The position numbers and the translations under genes were made by a program. Shown here in pieces: positions 26,952 to 35,877 of a stretch of DNA of 64,000 nucleotides. Where the stretch lies: the NCBI RefSeq assembly GCF_004341235.1, contig NZ_SLUP01000004.1:186001-250000 (forward strand), given 5' to 3'. Position 1 is the first letter of the stretch. The number at the start of each line of letters is the position of its first letter. The notes beneath the pieces were generated by a model. It made no database searches. It saw only the letters and a list, made by a program, of their open reading frames with translations, and was not told where the DNA came from. This DNA comes from Mariniflexile fucanivorans (GTDB lineage Bacteria; Bacteroidota; Bacteroidia; Flavobacteriales; Flavobacteriaceae).

Positions 26952-27974
26952 TTATTTAGAAAAACGATGTAAAGTAAATATCATGGCACTTAACAAGAAA
27001 AATGCGCCCACTTGGTGAACTACACCCAACCATACGGGAACGTTTAATAAAATAGTAAAAACACCTAGTAAAAATTGAATAAATACAATAATTACTAGAC
27101 TATTTATACCGTTAGATTGTATTTTAGTAAGACTCATTTTTTTAGATTTTTGCCAAATAACAAGAATAAATATTACCACGATATAAGCGAGCGTTCTGTG
27201 TACAAATTGCACACCACTTTTCCCTTCAATAAAGTTTTTGTATAACGGACTTTGCTCTATATAGACAGTTTCGTGCATAAATTTGCCTTCACTCATCATG
27301 GGCCAGTGGTTATGTATAAAACCAGCATCTAAACCAGCAACGAATGCACCATAAATAATTTGAAGCATTAAAATGGCTAATCCCCAACGGATGAGATTTC
27401 TAAATTTGATATTAATTGTTTTTTCTTTTGGGAATATTAAATCTAAAGCAACCCAAAACGTGTATGCAAAAGTTACAAAGGCAGTGGTTAAATGTGCCGC
27501 TAAACGGTAGTGACTAACGTCTGGATTATCTACCAAGCCGCTTTTTACCATATACCAACCCATAAACCCTTGAAATGCACCCAAGCAAAGTAAAATGATA
27601 GATTTTTTAATGGTAGGTTTTGTAAGTTGTTTTTTAAATAAAAAGTATAAAAATGGGATTAAAAATACTAACCCAATCATTCTACCAATAAAACGGTGTA
27701 ACCATTCCCAAAAATAAATATCTTTAAAATCTTCAAGATTAAAATGGTTGTTAAGTTTTTGGTATTCAGGGTATTGTTTGTATAGATCGAAGGCTTCGTG
27801 CCATTCGGTTTCATTCAAAGGAGGCAGTGTTCCTGAAATTAATTTGTAGTTTGAAATTGACAAACCAGAATGTGTAAGCCTGGTAATACCGCCTACTACT
27901 ACCATTATAAAAATAAGAAAACATCCTGTTAATAGCCAATAGATTACTTTTTTGTTGTTTTTTGTTTTTTTCAC
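26952..27974 (-). CDS. ctaA: Heme A synthase, COX15/CtaA family
   Basis: Membrane enzyme that oxidises the C8 methyl of heme O to give heme A for cytochrome c oxidase. The 340 residues hold about eight membrane helices. They carry the COX15-type motif GGITRLTHSGLSISNYK after helix 1 and paired heme-ligand histidines in WLHRFIGR, HYRLAAHLTTAF, HRTLAYIVV and VVHQVGAFF. The start is a GTG at 27972-27974. No in-frame ATG exists upstream, because a TGA in the adjacent 8-bp repeat tract closes the frame 12-14 bp before it. The gene could have lost its original leader to that repeat. Confidence 0.93.
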   Translation of the reverse strand: MKKTKNNKKVIYWLLTGCFLIFIMVVVGGITRLTHSGLSISNYKLISGTLPPLNETEWHEAFDLYKQYPEYQKLNNHFNLEDFKDIYFWEWLHRFIGRMIGLVFLIPFLYFLFKKQLTKPTIKKSIILLCLGAFQGFMGWYMVKSGLVDNPDVSHYRLAAHLTTAFVTFAYTFWVALDLIFPKEKTINIKFRNLIRWGLAILMLQIIYGAFVAGLDAGFIHNHWPMMSEGKFMHETVYIEQSPLYKNFIEGKSGVQFVHRTLAYIVVIFILVIWQKSKKMSLTKIQSNGINSLVIIVFIQFLLGVFTILLNVPVWLGVVHQVGAFFLLSAMIFTLHRFSK

Positions 27975-28054
27975 AGTTTCAGAGTTTCAGAGTTTCAGAG
28001 ATTCAAAGTTTTAAAGTTTCAGAGTTTCAAAGTTTCAGAGATTTAAAGTTTTAT
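27975..28054. repeat. Tandem repeat, ten 8-bp units
   Basis: Ten contiguous units of consensus AGTTTCAG, five of them exact. They fill the whole gap between ctaA and the four-helix-bundle gene and run into the latter's stop codon. The unit length is not a multiple of three, so any copy-number change shifts what lies immediately before the ctaA GTG start. Confidence 0.9.
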
Positions 28055-28413
28055 GCTTTAATTTTTTTAATGAAACTGGTTAACATTCGTTCAATTTCTC
28101 TTGTATTTTCATAAAGTTTCTTGAAATTATCCTCTTTCAAAAACTTTAAATTATAAGCTATTTCAATTTGTGTTTGTAATTCGAATAAAGAACTTAGAGC
28201 AATATTTAAGAATCTTAAATAATCTTTTAAACCGTCTCTTCCATAGCCTTCCGCAATATTACTTGGAATTGAAGTAGCCGAACGTTTAATTTGAGAAGTT
28301 AAAGCGTACAACTCATCTGAAGGGAATGTTTTAACTTCTTTAAAAATTTCGGTAACTAAAGTCATAGATTTCTGCCAAATAAGTAATTTTCTAAACGTAT
28401 TATTGTTTTCCAT
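28051..28413 (-). CDS. Four-helix-bundle protein (S23/23S rRNA IVS-protein family)
   Basis: 120 residues matching the S23-type four-helix-bundle family: FRKLLIWQKSMTLVTEIFKEV, then FPSDELYALTSQIKRSATSIPSNIAEGYGR, SLFELQTQIEIAYNLKFL and a basic C-terminus. Members are encoded in 23S rRNA intervening sequences, as Avd accessory proteins of diversity-generating retroelements, and as solitary genes. No rRNA, reverse transcriptase or variable repeat is near here, so this is the solitary type. It sits between cca (7 bp upstream) and ctaA, as if inserted, with the 8-bp tandem repeat at its 3' end. Confidence 0.9.
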   Translation of the reverse strand: MENNNTFRKLLIWQKSMTLVTEIFKEVKTFPSDELYALTSQIKRSATSIPSNIAEGYGRDGLKDYLRFLNIALSSLFELQTQIEIAYNLKFLKEDNFKKLYENTREIERMLTSFIKKIKA

Positions 28414-28420
28414 GTTACTT

Positions 28421-29857
28421 TTATTCTTTGTTGCTTTGCAACTTTGATGCTTCTAACCCCAATCGTTTTCCTTCCTTAAGCATTAAGTTAAAAGCAGCCT
28501 CATAATCGTTTGGGATGTCGCCTTCTAAAATGGCTTCTTTGATGGTTTCTTTAATAATTCCTATTTCTTTTGAAGGTTTTAAGTTGAAGGTTGTCATAAT
28601 TTCTTCTCCCGATATTGGTGGTTGAAAATTTCTAACATGGTCACGTTCTTCTACTTCAACAATTTTATCTCGGACAATTTTAAAGTTGTTATGGTATTTA
28701 TTGAATTTTTTAGGGTTTTTTGTGGTTATGTCTGCCTCACATAAGGTCATTAAATCATCAACGAATTCACCAGCATCAAACACTAATCTACGAACAGCAG
28801 AATCGGTTACTTCTTCATTAGCCAGTACAATAGGTCGAGAACTCATAAACACCATTTTTTGTACAAATTTCATTTTCTCATTCAATGGCATTTTTAATCG
28901 TTTAAATAAACGATACACCATTTTAGAGCCTTCAAACTCATGCCCATGAAAAGTCCAGCCCACTTTTTTACTGAATTTTTTAGTTGGTGCTTTTCCTATA
29001 TCATGCAATAAAGCAGCCCAACGTAGCCATAAGTTATCGGTGTTTTTTGCAATATTATCAACCACTTCTAAGGTGTGGTAAAAATTATCTTTATGGCGTT
29101 GTCCTTCAACTTCATCAATACCTTTTAAAGCAATAAGTTCTGGTAAAATATGCTTTAATAAACCTGTTCGCTCTAAAAGTAAAAATCCAATAGAAGGCGT
29201 TTCACTTTCTATAATTTTATTAAGTTCTACAACAATGCGTTCGTTGGTAATAATTTTAATACGCTCACTATTTCGGGTAATAGCGTTTAATGACTCTTTT
29301 TCAATAGTAAAATTAAGTTGCGTAGCAAACCTGATAGCACGCATCATGCGTAAAGGGTCATCACTATAAGTAATGTCTGGATTTAATGGCGTACGGATTA
29401 TTTTATTTTCTAAATCGGTCGTGCCATTAAAAGGATCGAGTAAATTGCCAAAATTTGTTTCACTTAAATCTAAAGCCAAAGCATTTATGGTGAAATCACG
29501 ACGGTTTTGGTCGTCTTCTAAAGAGCCATTTTCAACTGCTGGATTTCTACTATCTTCAGTATACGATTCTTTTCGAGCACCAACAAATTCTACTTCAATA
29601 TCATCATAGAGAAGCATGGCAGTTCCGTAGGTTTTAAAAACCTGTACATTTGGTTTGTTAGGAAGGTTTTTCGCAACTTGTTTGGCAAGCTTAATACCAT
29701 CGCCAATAGCCACTACATCAATGTCTTTAGCGGTGCCACGTTTTAAAATAAAATCGCGTACAAAGCCGCCAATAACGTAACTATCTAAATTTAATTCTTT
29801 AGCAGATTTCGATATTATTTTAAAAATGGGATGTTGTAAAGCTTGTTTGTAATTCAT
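28421..29857 (-). CDS. cca: CCA-adding tRNA nucleotidyltransferase with HD domain
   Basis: Adds or repairs the 3' CCA of tRNAs. This is essential here because the tRNA-Leu in this window does not encode CCA. From the ATG at 29855-29857 the protein has 478 residues. The N-terminal class II polymerase head has GGFVRD and the metal-binding pair DIDVVAIG, then [13 protein letters not shown] and [16 protein letters not shown]. An HD domain follows ([14 protein letters not shown]). The upstream in-frame ATG adds only MRIYCKN and is less likely. A poly(A) polymerase-like activity is a formal alternative. Confidence 0.94.
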   Translation of the reverse strand: MNYKQALQHPIFKIISKSAKELNLDSYVIGGFVRDFILKRGTAKDIDVVAIGDGIKLAKQVAKNLPNKPNVQVFKTYGTAMLLYDDIEVEFVGARKESYTEDSRNPAVENGSLEDDQNRRDFTINALALDLSETNFGNLLDPFNGTTDLENKIIRTPLNPDITYSDDPLRMMRAIRFATQLNFTIEKESLNAITRNSERIKIITNERIVVELNKIIESETPSIGFLLLERTGLLKHILPELIALKGIDEVEGQRHKDNFYHTLEVVDNIAKNTDNLWLRWAALLHDIGKAPTKKFSKKVGWTFHGHEFEGSKMVYRLFKRLKMPLNEKMKFVQKMVFMSSRPIVLANEEVTDSAVRRLVFDAGEFVDDLMTLCEADITTKNPKKFNKYHNNFKIVRDKIVEVEERDHVRNFQPPISGEEIMTTFNLKPSKEIGIIKETIKEAILEGDIPNDYEAAFNLMLKEGKRLGLEASKLQSNKE

Positions 29858-29912
29858 ATTCTTACAGTAAATTCGCAAATTATTTTTTCTTTGAATTTAT
29901 TATGCATTTATT

Positions 29913-30473
29913 TTACTCACGGATAATCTTCACAACGCCACTATTACTCAATTTTATAATGGAAGATGGTTTGCTGCAAATTTTTTCGCGTTGCAAATTT
30001 ACAACATAGTCTACACCTTTTAAAATGGCTGGTTGTATTTCTTTAAATGAATTTGGGGTTGGAAAACCACTAATATTTGCAGATGTTGAAACAATAGCGC
30101 CATTAAGTCTTCTACATAGTTGAAAACAAAATTCGTCATCAGGAATTCTAATGGCTATGGTGCCATTTTCAGCTATTAAATTTGAAGCTAAATTTTGAGC
30201 CTCATCATAAATGATGGTGGTAGGTTTGTCAGTAACATCAATAATGTTTAGAGCTACAGCGGGGATATTTTTCACATATTTTTTCAGCATTCTATCATCG
30301 GCAACTAAACAAATTAATGCTTTGCTATCCACGCGTTCTTTTAGTTTGTAAACTTTATTAACAGCTTCTTCGTTAGTAGCATCGCAGCCAATTCCCCAGA
30401 CAGTATCGGTAGGGTAAAGAATTAAGCCACCAGTTTTTAAAATTTGTAATGCTTTATTTATTTCTTCAATCAT
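29913..30473 (-). CDS. Sua5/YrdC/TsaC-type threonylcarbamoyl-AMP synthase
   Basis: Makes threonylcarbamoyl-AMP from threonine, bicarbonate and ATP for t6A37 tRNA modification. The ATG at 30471-30473 gives 186 residues, the short YrdC-like form without the Sua5 C-terminal domain. Conserved features are GGLILYPTDTVWGIGCDA, the KxR-type signature KLKERVDSKAL (here K-R-x-x-S-K), IAIRIPDDEFC and the SANISGFPTP loop. An upstream in-frame ATG would add a basic decapeptide and is not preferred. It is followed closely by cca, another tRNA-maturation gene. Confidence 0.93.
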   Translation of the reverse strand: MIEEINKALQILKTGGLILYPTDTVWGIGCDATNEEAVNKVYKLKERVDSKALICLVADDRMLKKYVKNIPAVALNIIDVTDKPTTIIYDEAQNLASNLIAENGTIAIRIPDDEFCFQLCRRLNGAIVSTSANISGFPTPNSFKEIQPAILKGVDYVVNLQREKICSKPSSIIKLSNSGVVKIIRE

Positions 30474-30587
30474 TTTATGAACCTTATATTTGTAACGCTG
30501 CAAATTTACAACAGAAAATTAATATGATTTGTTTTTAAATTGAAGTAGATTGCACGACATTATTTTTTATGAGCTTATATTATTTGA

Positions 30588-31346
30588 ATGAAGGAAATAA
30601 AGGTTTTTAATAACGGATTAAAAGACGACTTTAAAGAGAGGTTAACTGGCGTAATTCATGGTTTTGATACATTTGAAGGAGGTGTGGGCAAACGTAATGT
30701 TATTAAAATAATTCCTGTTGAAGGTGTGAACTTAAATATTAAAGCCTTCAAAATTCCGAATGCCGTAAATAAAGTAGTGTATAATTTTTTTAGAAAAAGC
30801 AAAGCACAACGCTCATTTGAATATGCCAATAAGTTAATTGAATTAGAAGTAGGTACGCCAAAACCAATAGCATATTTCGAATATAAATCGTTATTTATGT
30901 TCAATAGAAGTTTTTATGTAAGTGAACAGTTGGATTGTGATATGACTTACAGAGAACTTACAAAAGATTTTACCATTCCAGATTATGATAACATTTTAAG
31001 GGCTTTTACCAGATTTACTTTTCATTTGCACCAAAAAGGCATTCAATTTTTGGACCACTCACCAGGAAATACCCTAATTAAAAAAAACGGTAATACGTAT
31101 GATTTCTTTTTAGTTGATTTAAATAGAATGAAATTCGGCCCCATGGATTTTGAAACCAGAATTAAAAACTTTGCACGTTTAACAATTCATAAATCGATGG
31201 TTGAGGTTATGAGCGATGAATATGCAAAATGCTCTGGTGAAGATTATGATACAATTTTTAATTTAATGTGGCATGAAACTAAGGCGTTTCAGGAAAAATT
31301 CCATAAAAAAAAACGACTTAAAAAGAAGTTGAAAATTAAAAAATAG
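30588..31346 (+). CDS. Kdo/LPS-kinase-like protein (InaA/WaaP family)
   Basis: A 252-residue cytoplasmic kinase-fold protein. An N-lobe lysine region (NVIKIIPVEG, LNIKAFKIP) is followed by a catalytic loop LDHSPGNTLIKK and a DFG-like VDLNRMKFG. This matches the InaA/WaaP/Kdo-kinase group, which phosphorylate sugars of the lipid A-core. The C-terminus is strongly basic (KKKRLKKKLKIKK), suiting membrane association. It converges 1 bp from a WaaE-like GT2 gene. With the three leftward envelope genes it probably decorates lipopolysaccharide or a linked polymer. Confidence 0.82.
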   Translation: MKEIKVFNNGLKDDFKERLTGVIHGFDTFEGGVGKRNVIKIIPVEGVNLNIKAFKIPNAVNKVVYNFFRKSKAQRSFEYANKLIELEVGTPKPIAYFEYKSLFMFNRSFYVSEQLDCDMTYRELTKDFTIPDYDNILRAFTRFTFHLHQKGIQFLDHSPGNTLIKKNGNTYDFFLVDLNRMKFGPMDFETRIKNFARLTIHKSMVEVMSDEYAKCSGEDYDTIFNLMWHETKAFQEKFHKKKRLKKKLKIKK

Positions 31347-31347
31347 A

Positions 31348-32106
31348 TTAAGAATTTAGTTTCCAAAGTCTATACAGCTTCACGTATTTTAAAAACGTAA
31401 CATTATACGTTTGAACACAAATAATAAAACCGTTTAAACCATCTAAAAAACCCAATCTTAAAAAATAGGCTTTAAAAAATGCCCAAGCAGGTCTGTAAAT
31501 TATTTTCCAAATAGACGATTTTTTACCAAATTTATAATAAGCTCCGGCAGCAATGGTTGAAAACCGTTCTACTTTTAAATTGTGATCGGAATAATCACGA
31601 TAAATCCAATGAAGTAAATCGCCTTTTAGTTTTCCTGCTTTCAACCCTTTTTTTAAAATATAGCAATCATGCGGATTGATGCCTTTCCATTCGCCACTTT
31701 CTTTTTTGAATAATCGCATTTTTTTATCAGGATACCAATCAGAATGTTTAATCCACTGGCCACAATAGTTGTTCAATCTGTTACAGTAATAACCATCAAA
31801 TTCCCAATTTTCTTTAACCTTTAAAATACTGGTTTTTAAAGTTTTAGAAAGTGCTTCATCCCCATCTAGCGATAAAATATAATTGTAGTTGGCTAAAGAA
31901 ACTGCGTAATTTTTTTGTTCAATATAACCTTGAAACTTATGTTGAATAAAGGTGACGTTGAAAGCTTTACAGATTTCGGGTGTTCTATCAGTTGAAAATG
32001 AATCTACTACAATAATTTCATCAGCAACAGTGGTTAATGAACTTAAACATTTTTCTAAATGTTCATCTTCATTATATGTTATGATAACAGCTGAAAGTTT
32101 AATCAT
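31348..32106 (-). CDS. GT2 glycosyltransferase, WaaE/KdtX-like
   Basis: 252-residue GT-A inverting glycosyltransferase with the nucleotide-sugar core LSAVIITYNEDEHLEKCLSSL, IIVVDSFSTD, SLDGDEALS (metal-binding DxD variant), and the acceptor-side MRLFKKESGEWKG. WaaE-like enzymes add glucose to the lipopolysaccharide inner core. It is the last gene of a leftward set with the CDP-glycerol transferase-like and Stealth genes (34 and 4 bp gaps), suggesting one envelope-polymer pathway. Donor and acceptor are not decided by sequence. Confidence 0.87.
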   Translation of the reverse strand: MIKLSAVIITYNEDEHLEKCLSSLTTVADEIIVVDSFSTDRTPEICKAFNVTFIQHKFQGYIEQKNYAVSLANYNYILSLDGDEALSKTLKTSILKVKENWEFDGYYCNRLNNYCGQWIKHSDWYPDKKMRLFKKESGEWKGINPHDCYILKKGLKAGKLKGDLLHWIYRDYSDHNLKVERFSTIAAGAYYKFGKKSSIWKIIYRPAWAFFKAYFLRLGFLDGLNGFIICVQTYNVTFLKYVKLYRLWKLNS

Positions 32107-32140
32107 TATAAGTAGGTTTATTTATTGGAATTAAAATACT

Positions 32141-33241
32141 TTATTGGTTTTTAATAGTGTAGTGCTTGTCAAAACTTTTTAATGTAAAATACCCTAAGCG
32201 CTTTCTTATTTTATATTTACGGAGTAAGTTAAGCGGCTTGCTTTTTAAGTAATTTTTGTCTTTATGCAAAAATGAAATACAAGCATCAACAACACGTTTG
32301 CTTGATTTTCCATCGCTGTAAGGATGCAAGTTATTAATGTAGCTTTTTATTTTATTAAGTAATTCTTCCGACGGATTTAGAGCTGTTTTAAAAGCATTTT
32401 CAATGGCGCTTGCCTCTTCAATATTTATTAAAAAATCTTCGTGGACTTTATGTTTGAAAGTTACAACAGGTTTTTTTTGAAGCACAAATTCCTGAATGGC
32501 AGATGTGGTGTCAGCAAAAAGAATATCGGCTTTTAAAAACAGCGGTGTTAAGTCGGTAGTATCAAAAAACGTGAAATTTTCATTGGTTAGCGATTGCCAT
32601 TTTTTTATAATATGTATTGGCAATTTTGGATGCAAAACCATTATGAATTTATAATTATTTGAGTTTGAAAGTCTCTTAATTTCATTGAAAACGGCATCAT
32701 TATAAGCTAAACTTAAACGTTCGGTAAAAGTTGAAGCAATCATGATAATTGGAAGTTGCTGGGTGTTTTTTTGTAATATTTCTCTATTTTTTTCTAAAGG
32801 AAACATGGGGTCTACTTTACTCCAGCCAGTTTCTATAACTTCAAAATATTTTAATTCTTTGGAAAGACGTGTGAATTCAGTAGTGGTACTAGGACCTTGA
32901 GTGCAATACAAATCAAAAAAACCACGAATTCTGAAATGATAAAACCCGCCATTTTTTAAAGGCCTCTTTTTGGCAAAAAAACCATGAAATATTTGCACTT
33001 TTAGACCTGTTATAAAATCTGGAACATCATCCGTTGCAGCTAACACAATGTCGGGTTTGTAATCAATTACATCTTGGATACTTCCAAGTAAATTGGTTTT
33101 GTTTTTGAGTGCCTTTTTGCCGTTATCTAGGTCGCTAAACCATTTTACAGTATCGCCACGACTTATAATTTCTTGCTCCAATGGATTTCCAATAGGTACC
33201 GCGTAGCTGTAAGATATGTAAATTAGAAATTTGTATGGCAT
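32141..33241 (-). CDS. CDP-glycerol glycerophosphotransferase-like (GT-B) protein
   Basis: 366 residues. The C-terminal half has the CDP-glycerol/TagF-like pattern: FIMVLHPKLPIHIIKKW, FFDTTDLTPLFLKADILFADTTSAI and EFVLQKKPVVTFKHK. The N-terminal half has KVQIFHGFFAKKRP, the position of the catalytic HG in TagF-like enzymes. Such proteins transfer glycerol-phosphate or act as related GT-B transferases on surface polymers. It starts 4 bp after the Stealth gene stop, so they are translationally linked. Presence in a Gram-negative suggests a phosphate-containing capsule or LPS substituent rather than teichoic acid. Confidence 0.75.
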   Translation of the reverse strand: MPYKFLIYISYSYAVPIGNPLEQEIISRGDTVKWFSDLDNGKKALKNKTNLLGSIQDVIDYKPDIVLAATDDVPDFITGLKVQIFHGFFAKKRPLKNGGFYHFRIRGFFDLYCTQGPSTTTEFTRLSKELKYFEVIETGWSKVDPMFPLEKNREILQKNTQQLPIIMIASTFTERLSLAYNDAVFNEIKRLSNSNNYKFIMVLHPKLPIHIIKKWQSLTNENFTFFDTTDLTPLFLKADILFADTTSAIQEFVLQKKPVVTFKHKVHEDFLINIEEASAIENAFKTALNPSEELLNKIKSYINNLHPYSDGKSSKRVVDACISFLHKDKNYLKSKPLNLLRKYKIRKRLGYFTLKSFDKHYTIKNQ

Positions 33242-33245
33242 AACT

Positions 33246-34241
33246 TTATCGTATCTTTTTGTCTAACCAATTTAAAATGTATTCTTGGGTTTTGCTATCA
33301 GCCATTTCTAAGCTTTGAAACGTAATAAATAGCATATTTTTGTTAATGTCATACAAAAATAATTTTAACTTAACCATAAAGAAGCTTTTGTAAGATCTAA
33401 AATAAGTTAATTTCGTTTGTGGTTTATAATGAAAGGTATTGTTTTTAATTTCTAGATGGTTTGCAAGTGTTTCTGTAATAAATTGATGGTTGTTATCTCT
33501 AAATTTATAGGCGATATTATCTTTCAGAAGCTCATTTTTATCAGAAAAAAAGTCAATAAGTATGGATTTTCTCATTGAAACTGGTGTGTGCAATCTTTTT
33601 AGAAACCTATTTCTGCCATCATTTGCCAATTTTGCACCAATTTGCATCGATTTACGTAACGTGCCTTTCTCTCGTCTTTTTTTGTCTTTTTCAGAACTAA
33701 AAAAACGATAATACATGGCTTTTAATTTTAAATCTTCATAATATTTTTCCCAGACACCTCTTAAAACGGGAAGTCCATCAATAAAGAAATCTTCAACGGT
33801 AGCATTTTTCAGAATGAAGAAATCATCATTAAAAAGTACATAATGTTCAGAAAGATTAGGGATACGATGTAATAGTGAAATAATAGAGGTTGAATTAAAG
33901 CATGGTAGAAACTCTTCGTAATCACGAAACAATATTTTATGGTCAATTATTTCCAAATTAACGCCAGATAATTTACCCAATGCTTTTAAACTTTCAAAAG
34001 CATCGGGTATTTGTTCATCTGTTACTAAGTATATATTTTTGAAAAAAGGAGCGTATTTTATGATAGATTTAATGGCGATATTTATTTCGCCAATAGAATT
34101 AAACCGAACGCTTTCTTTTTTTTTACTGAAATCTATTTTTACTGCTAAATGCTGGTTTATTTTTTCCTGCCATTTTTTGTCGTTGCCATTTACCCACGGA
34201 ATGACTGCATCAAGTTGAATGTTATGATTTTTTTCTTTCAT
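33246..34241 (-). CDS. Stealth-family phosphotransferase
   Basis: 331 residues with the conserved Stealth regions. CR1 is DAVIPWVNGND near the start, including the W-V-N-G-N-D core. CR2 contains NIYLVTDEQIP and YVLFNDDFFI with its D-D-F motif. A CR3-like part contains DNNHQFITETLANH. Stealth enzymes are hexose-1-phosphate transferases that make phosphodiester-linked capsular or exopolysaccharides. It heads the leftward group with the CDP-glycerol transferase-like and GT2 genes. Sugar specificity cannot be read from sequence. Confidence 0.88.
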   Translation of the reverse strand: MKEKNHNIQLDAVIPWVNGNDKKWQEKINQHLAVKIDFSKKKESVRFNSIGEINIAIKSIIKYAPFFKNIYLVTDEQIPDAFESLKALGKLSGVNLEIIDHKILFRDYEEFLPCFNSTSIISLLHRIPNLSEHYVLFNDDFFILKNATVEDFFIDGLPVLRGVWEKYYEDLKLKAMYYRFFSSEKDKKRREKGTLRKSMQIGAKLANDGRNRFLKRLHTPVSMRKSILIDFFSDKNELLKDNIAYKFRDNNHQFITETLANHLEIKNNTFHYKPQTKLTYFRSYKSFFMVKLKLFLYDINKNMLFITFQSLEMADSKTQEYILNWLDKKIR

Positions 34242-34348
34242 CTATTAGCGCATTTAGAGTTGTCATTCATTTCTACAACTTGTTGGCAGAGGTTAAAAAA
34301 CTACATTTTCAAATTTATAATTAAAAACTGCGACTATAATCTCCATTT

Positions 34349-35164
34349 TTAAACCGCTACATCATTGTCACGAAGGGCGTTGTTTAACGATGTTTTTTTA
34401 TCGGTACTTTCTTTACGTTTTCCAATAATCAGCGCACATGGTACTTGGTATTCTCCAGCAGCAAATTTCTTGGTATAGCTTCCGGGAATTACTACAGAAC
34501 GTGCGGGAACTCTACCTTTCATTTCAATTGGTTTATCACCCGTAACATCAATAATTTTAGTGCTCATGGTTAACACCACGTTGGCACCTAAAACAGCTTC
34601 GGTTTCAACATGTACGCCTTCAACCACAATACATCTTGAACCTACAAATACATTATCTTCAATAATAACAGGAGCAGCTTGTAAAGGCTCTAATACCCCT
34701 CCAATACCAACACCACCTGATAGATGTACGTTTTTACCAATTTGAGCACAACTTCCAACAGTAGCCCAAGTATCAACCATAGTACCTTCATCTACATAAG
34801 CACCAATATTTACATAACTTGGCATTAAAATAGTACCTGGAGATAGGTAAGAACCTTGTCTTGCAGAAGCACCCGGAACCACACGAACACCTTGCTCCTT
34901 GTAATTGGTTTTTAAGGGCATTTTATCGTGATATTCAAAAATACCAGCTTCTAAAGTTTCCATTTTTTGAATAGGGAAGTATAAAACAACGGCTTTTTTC
35001 ACCCATTCGTTTACTTGCCATCCACCTTCAATAGGCTCAGCAACTCTTAACTTTCCTTTATCTAAAAGTTCGATAACCTCTCTAATGGCAGAGGTTGTTT
35101 TTTCTTCTTTTAAAAGATCTCTATTATCCCAAGCTTGTTCTATGGTTTGTCTTAATTCGGTCAT
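34349..35164 (-). CDS. dapD: 2,3,4,5-tetrahydropyridine-2,6-dicarboxylate N-succinyltransferase
   Basis: Succinyl-branch enzyme of the DAP/lysine pathway, using succinyl-CoA. 271 residues. The N-terminal helical region (LRQTIEQAWDNRDLL) precedes a left-handed beta-helix of hexapeptides (VRVVPGASARQGSYLSPGT, MPSYVNIGAYVDEGTMVD, GKNVHLSGGVGIGGVLEP). The C-terminal lid includes RVPARSVVIPGS. Length and motifs match DapD closely. Together with lysA at 1099-2334 it shows that this organism makes its own DAP. It is a single gene with its own promoter. Confidence 0.97.
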   Translation of the reverse strand: MTELRQTIEQAWDNRDLLKEEKTTSAIREVIELLDKGKLRVAEPIEGGWQVNEWVKKAVVLYFPIQKMETLEAGIFEYHDKMPLKTNYKEQGVRVVPGASARQGSYLSPGTILMPSYVNIGAYVDEGTMVDTWATVGSCAQIGKNVHLSGGVGIGGVLEPLQAAPVIIEDNVFVGSRCIVVEGVHVETEAVLGANVVLTMSTKIIDVTGDKPIEMKGRVPARSVVIPGSYTKKFAAGEYQVPCALIIGKRKESTDKKTSLNNALRDNDVAV

Positions 35165-35184
35165 TTTTGTGTTTTATTTTTTGG

Positions 35185-35214
35185 CAAATATAATACCTAT
35201 CTAATAAAAAACAG
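35185..35214 (-). promoter_or_regulatory. Promoter of dapD
   Basis: On the minus strand CTG (35212-35214, one base off TTG), a 19-bp spacer and TATATTTG (35185-35192) lie 20 bp upstream of the dapD ATG. Confidence 0.6.
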
Positions 35215-35481
35215 GAAAGATACATGTATTAATCCAAATTTTGAAAGTTATAAAGGATACCGTTAATCGGCAACATATCGATATTCATCTGCTGATAATT
35301 AAAAAAATAAACCAATTACCGATACTTAATGGTTTTTCGTCTTTTAAACACCGTATCTAGTCGCTTAAACGTAAAAATATGCATTTCAACTACTAATCGA
35401 AAATACTGGCGTGTATATCTAATTTATTGTGTGTAAGGCTTTCATCGCATATATATTTGCTTCATCAAACAACAAGAACAG
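35215..35481. other. Divergent intergenic region
   Basis: Part of the 317-bp gap between dapD and the small exported gene. Apart from the two promoters placed at its ends I see no gene, RNA or repeat. Confidence 0.5.
35427..35459 (+). promoter_or_regulatory. Promoter of the small exported protein
   Basis: TTG (35427-35429), a 22-bp spacer and TATATTTG (35452-35459) lie 22 bp before the ATG. The spacing is at the long end of the accepted range. Confidence 0.6.
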
Positions 35482-35766
35482 ATGAAAACAAACTTTTACA
35501 TATTATTAATCTTCTTATTAGCTTTCACTTTTGGTAACGCACAAAGTACTACTGAAACTGTTAAGGTTGAGATTAATAATACTGTTTCTGTTTCTGAGGA
35601 TAATAAAGAAGTAACTGTTGAAAACAAAATAATTTTAATTGAGGCTTCAGAAGTAAAAGAATCTATAGCTCGTAGTAGTGATATTAGACTTTACTTTAAC
35701 CGTTTAAGAAATGTTGACAATTTAAACTTATTGTTTCCTAAAATCAACAATCCAATAAAGGCTTAA
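35482..35766 (+). CDS. Small exported protein of unknown function
   Basis: 94 residues starting with a clear signal peptide, MKTNFYILLIFLLAFTFGNAQ. The mature part (about 73 residues) is rich in V, E, N and T, with SEDNKEVTVENKIILIEASEVKESIARSSDI, in parts beta-like, and a basic end RLYFNRLRNVDNLN. I do not recognise a family. Having its own promoter and a strong terminator argues that it is a real, separately expressed gene. Confidence 0.7.
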   Translation: MKTNFYILLIFLLAFTFGNAQSTTETVKVEINNTVSVSEDNKEVTVENKIILIEASEVKESIARSSDIRLYFNRLRNVDNLNLLFPKINNPIKA

Positions 35767-35812
35767 ACCAAACAAGAGTTCATATTCAAATATTATACAA
35801 GGTTAAATTATT

Positions 35813-35850
35813 AAAAGGCTTTCTTAAAAAGAGAGCCTTTTTTGTTTTTT
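35813..35850 (+). terminator. Intrinsic terminator
   Basis: Thirteen-base arms AAAAGGCTTTCTT / AAGAGAGCCTTTT with one mismatch, then a T-rich tract to 35850. It closes the small exported gene and lies just before the ruvX -7 box TATTTTTG (35855-35862). Confidence 0.85.
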
Positions 35851-35877
35851 ACCCTATTTTTGCAAAAAAGAATTAAT

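Noticed and set aside
28051-28413. Diversity-generating retroelement (Avd-like gene)
   Set aside because: No reverse transcriptase, template repeat or variable repeat pair is present near the four-helix-bundle gene.
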